Part shown: positions 62,932 to 64,000 of the stretch, one piece after another
Position numbering within the stretch: the stretch's first letter is position 1
How the letters are laid out: the number at the start of each line of letters is the position of its first letter
NCBI RefSeq assembly: GCF_026016465.1
Contig: NZ_CP100390.1
Span: forward strand, 2,084,001 to 2,148,000
From: Alkalimarinus alittae
Lineage (GTDB): Bacteria > Pseudomonadota > Gammaproteobacteria > Pseudomonadales > Oleiphilaceae
Length of the DNA: 64,000 bases
Reading direction: 5' to 3'
Notes under the pieces: generated by a model
Told to the model about the DNA's origin: nothing
Seen by the model: the letters and a program-made list of their open reading frames with translations, nothing else
The model's database searches: none
Translations under genes and position numbers: made by a program

Positions 62932-64000
62932 TTATTTCAATGTAGCCCTGACAGGTGTCGATGCAGGCCCTGTTAGCCCATCTGTGTCAGTAACTTTTAT
63001 GTAGAAGTCATAGACACCAGGGAGTAACGATTCATAGGTGTGTGTTAGTTGATGCGGGGGTATCGGGGCCGCTTCTACCGCTGAACCTGAATCTTTGGTG
63101 TAGCCTACGATATATGATCTAATCTCGCTTAAGGGTAGGTTGGTTCCGTCGACGCGTTTAGTCGGTGCTGTCCAGTTTAAGGTGACTGTACCCGTGGTGA
63201 TGATGACACCTTCGTCTCCGGTCTGAGGTGGCGTTTCTGGTGCAGGTTCTTGAACAGGTGGTTCTTCGACTATTGGGGGGGTGACAACAACACCAGACCC
63301 TGTTGGTGGTGCGACTAGCCCTGTCGAGCCTGGGTCTGAATTGTTGATAAACTCTTGATTATTGGCTACGCCGTCGCCATCATTATCTAATGTTGCATCA
63401 TTACTATTGAGAGGATTTAGGCCATATTGAATCTCCCAATAATCTGGCATGCCATCGTTGTCGCTATCGCTCACTAGGTCGGCCTCTCTATCGCTAAATG
63501 CGGTATATTGATTGCTCACAACGGCCCTTGATTGGCTCGCTGATGCCCATTCTAGCTTGATAAATGCACTGCCTGCGCCTTCTGCATATTCTAAAATGAG
63601 GTCGTAGGTTTCACCCGCTGTTAGACTAATTTGACCGGTGTAGGTATCTGTTGAGCCGGTTGTCCAGTGATCAACCACTACGTGGCCATCAATATAAAGC
63701 CTTGCGTAATCGTTGGCGGTTACATAAAAAGTATAGTCTTCAGTGCCGCTATTATGAGCAGGGGTCAGCCTTGATAAGAACCGGACTGAGAAATTATCGC
63801 TTGGTACTTCTGAGTAGGGGCTACCTCTTCCCCAGTCAAAGTCGATAGCAGGCTCTTGTTTTACTAATACAATCTTATCCATTTCAATACCAGAGAAGTA
63901 CTGAGCGGTAAAACCGGCTAGTGGTTCGACGGTTTTGATAGAATTAAGGTAAGCCGTTAAATTGTCGATACCATCTCTATCAATATCGCCGGTTGCATCG
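62932..64000 (-). CDS. PA14/calcium-repeat/FN3 surface protein (C-terminal part, cut by window edge)
   Basis: The minus-strand frame is open from the stop at 62932 to base 64000, so the Met at 63882 is internal, not the start. From the edge: DATGDIDRDGIDNLTAYLNS (EF-hand/dockerin-like), then a PA14 domain beginning FTAQYFSGIEMDKIVLVKQEP with FYVTANDYARLYIDGHVVVDHW. Next is a calcium-type segment DSDNDGMPDYWEIQYGLNP and DNDGDGVANNQEF. A Pro-rich linker (about 60 residues) and a C-terminal fibronectin type III-like domain follow. It is a secreted or surface carbohydrate-binding protein and has no PEP-CTERM tail. Confidence 0.85.
   Translation of the reverse strand, partial: DATGDIDRDGIDNLTAYLNSIKTVEPLAGFTAQYFSGIEMDKIVLVKQEPAIDFDWGRGSPYSEVPSDNFSVRFLSRLTPAHNSGTEDYTFYVTANDYARLYIDGHVVVDHWTTGSTDTYTGQISLTAGETYDLILEYAEGAGSAFIKLEWASASQSRAVVSNQYTAFSDREADLVSDSDNDGMPDYWEIQYGLNPLNSNDATLDNDGDGVANNQEFINNSDPGSTGLVAPPTGSGVVVTPPIVEEPPVQEPAPETPPQTGDEGVIITTGTVTLNWTAPTKRVDGTNLPLSEIRSYIVGYTKDSGSAVEAAPIPPHQLTHTYESLLPGVYDFYIKVTDTDGLTGPASTPVRATLK

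Noticed and set aside
63880-63882. Met at 63882 as start of the PA14 protein
   Set aside because: The frame is open upstream to the window edge and encodes the first strand of the PA14 domain and a calcium-type repeat.

Overview
The window is chromosomal DNA of a gammaproteobacterium. The first 24.5 kb keeps gene neighbourhoods typical of Pseudomonas, Marinobacter and related marine groups: mnmA, rluE-nudJ, cspD/clpS-clpA, infA, bpt-aat, trxB; then aguA-aguB, a PilZ gene, lolC-lolD, comEC, exbB-exbD, msbA-lpxK-ycaR-kdsB-ptp and murB. I cannot name a species from the sequence. No tRNA, rRNA, insertion sequence or CRISPR array was seen.

Region 1 (1-24.5 kb) is housekeeping. It covers tRNA and rRNA modification, the N-degron/ClpAP protease branch (ClpS, ClpA, and two aminoacyl-tRNA-protein transferases, Bpt and Aat), thioredoxin reductase, agmatine-to-putrescine conversion, lipoprotein release, DNA uptake, and lipid A/Kdo/peptidoglycan precursor synthesis. 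A bidirectional terminator after murB (24533-24564) closes it.

Region 2 (24.6-43.3 kb) is an exopolysaccharide locus of the PEP-CTERM/exosortase type. Leftward lie a PEP-CTERM protein gene, preceded by a good sigma-54 promoter candidate, and a UDP-HexNAc dehydrogenase gene. Rightward, one long run of genes (27.2-43.06 kb) ends at a terminator at 43.3 kb. It encodes the initiating sugar-phosphate transferase, export lipoprotein, chain-length protein, a BY-kinase-like ATPase lacking the Walker A lysine, an outer-membrane barrel, an exosortase-type deacetylase, glycosyltransferases, a second deacetylase and two CapK/PaaK-like adenylate-forming enzymes. From about 39.6 kb the DNA becomes visibly AT-rich.

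Region 3 (43.4-55.0 kb) holds the repeat-unit variable genes. On the minus strand are a secreted TIG-domain protein and a Wzy-like polymerase. On the plus strand are a frameshifted CatB-type acetyltransferase, a BcsL/CelD-type GNAT protein, an ATP-grasp protein, two related GT2 enzymes flanking a Wzx flippase, and then two minus-strand genes (a CDP-glycerol-transferase-like protein and a GT2). The expected product is a Wzx/Wzy-type polysaccharide containing a uronic acid and probably non-sugar substituents.

Region 4 (55.2-64 kb) is the secretion and surface-protein part. It has a 1494-residue protein with Ig/BACON-like, glucose-dehydrogenase-like propeller and Kelch domains, preceded by a perfect CRP-type palindrome. 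It also has an exosortase fused to an EpsI domain, a second PEP-CTERM protein, a small hypothetical gene, and the 3' part of a PA14/calcium-repeat/FN3 protein cut by the window edge. The most notable points are the split exosortase locus, the sigma-54 and CRP sites near its surface-protein genes, the pseudo-kinase, and the two adenylate-forming enzymes inside an exopolysaccharide operon.
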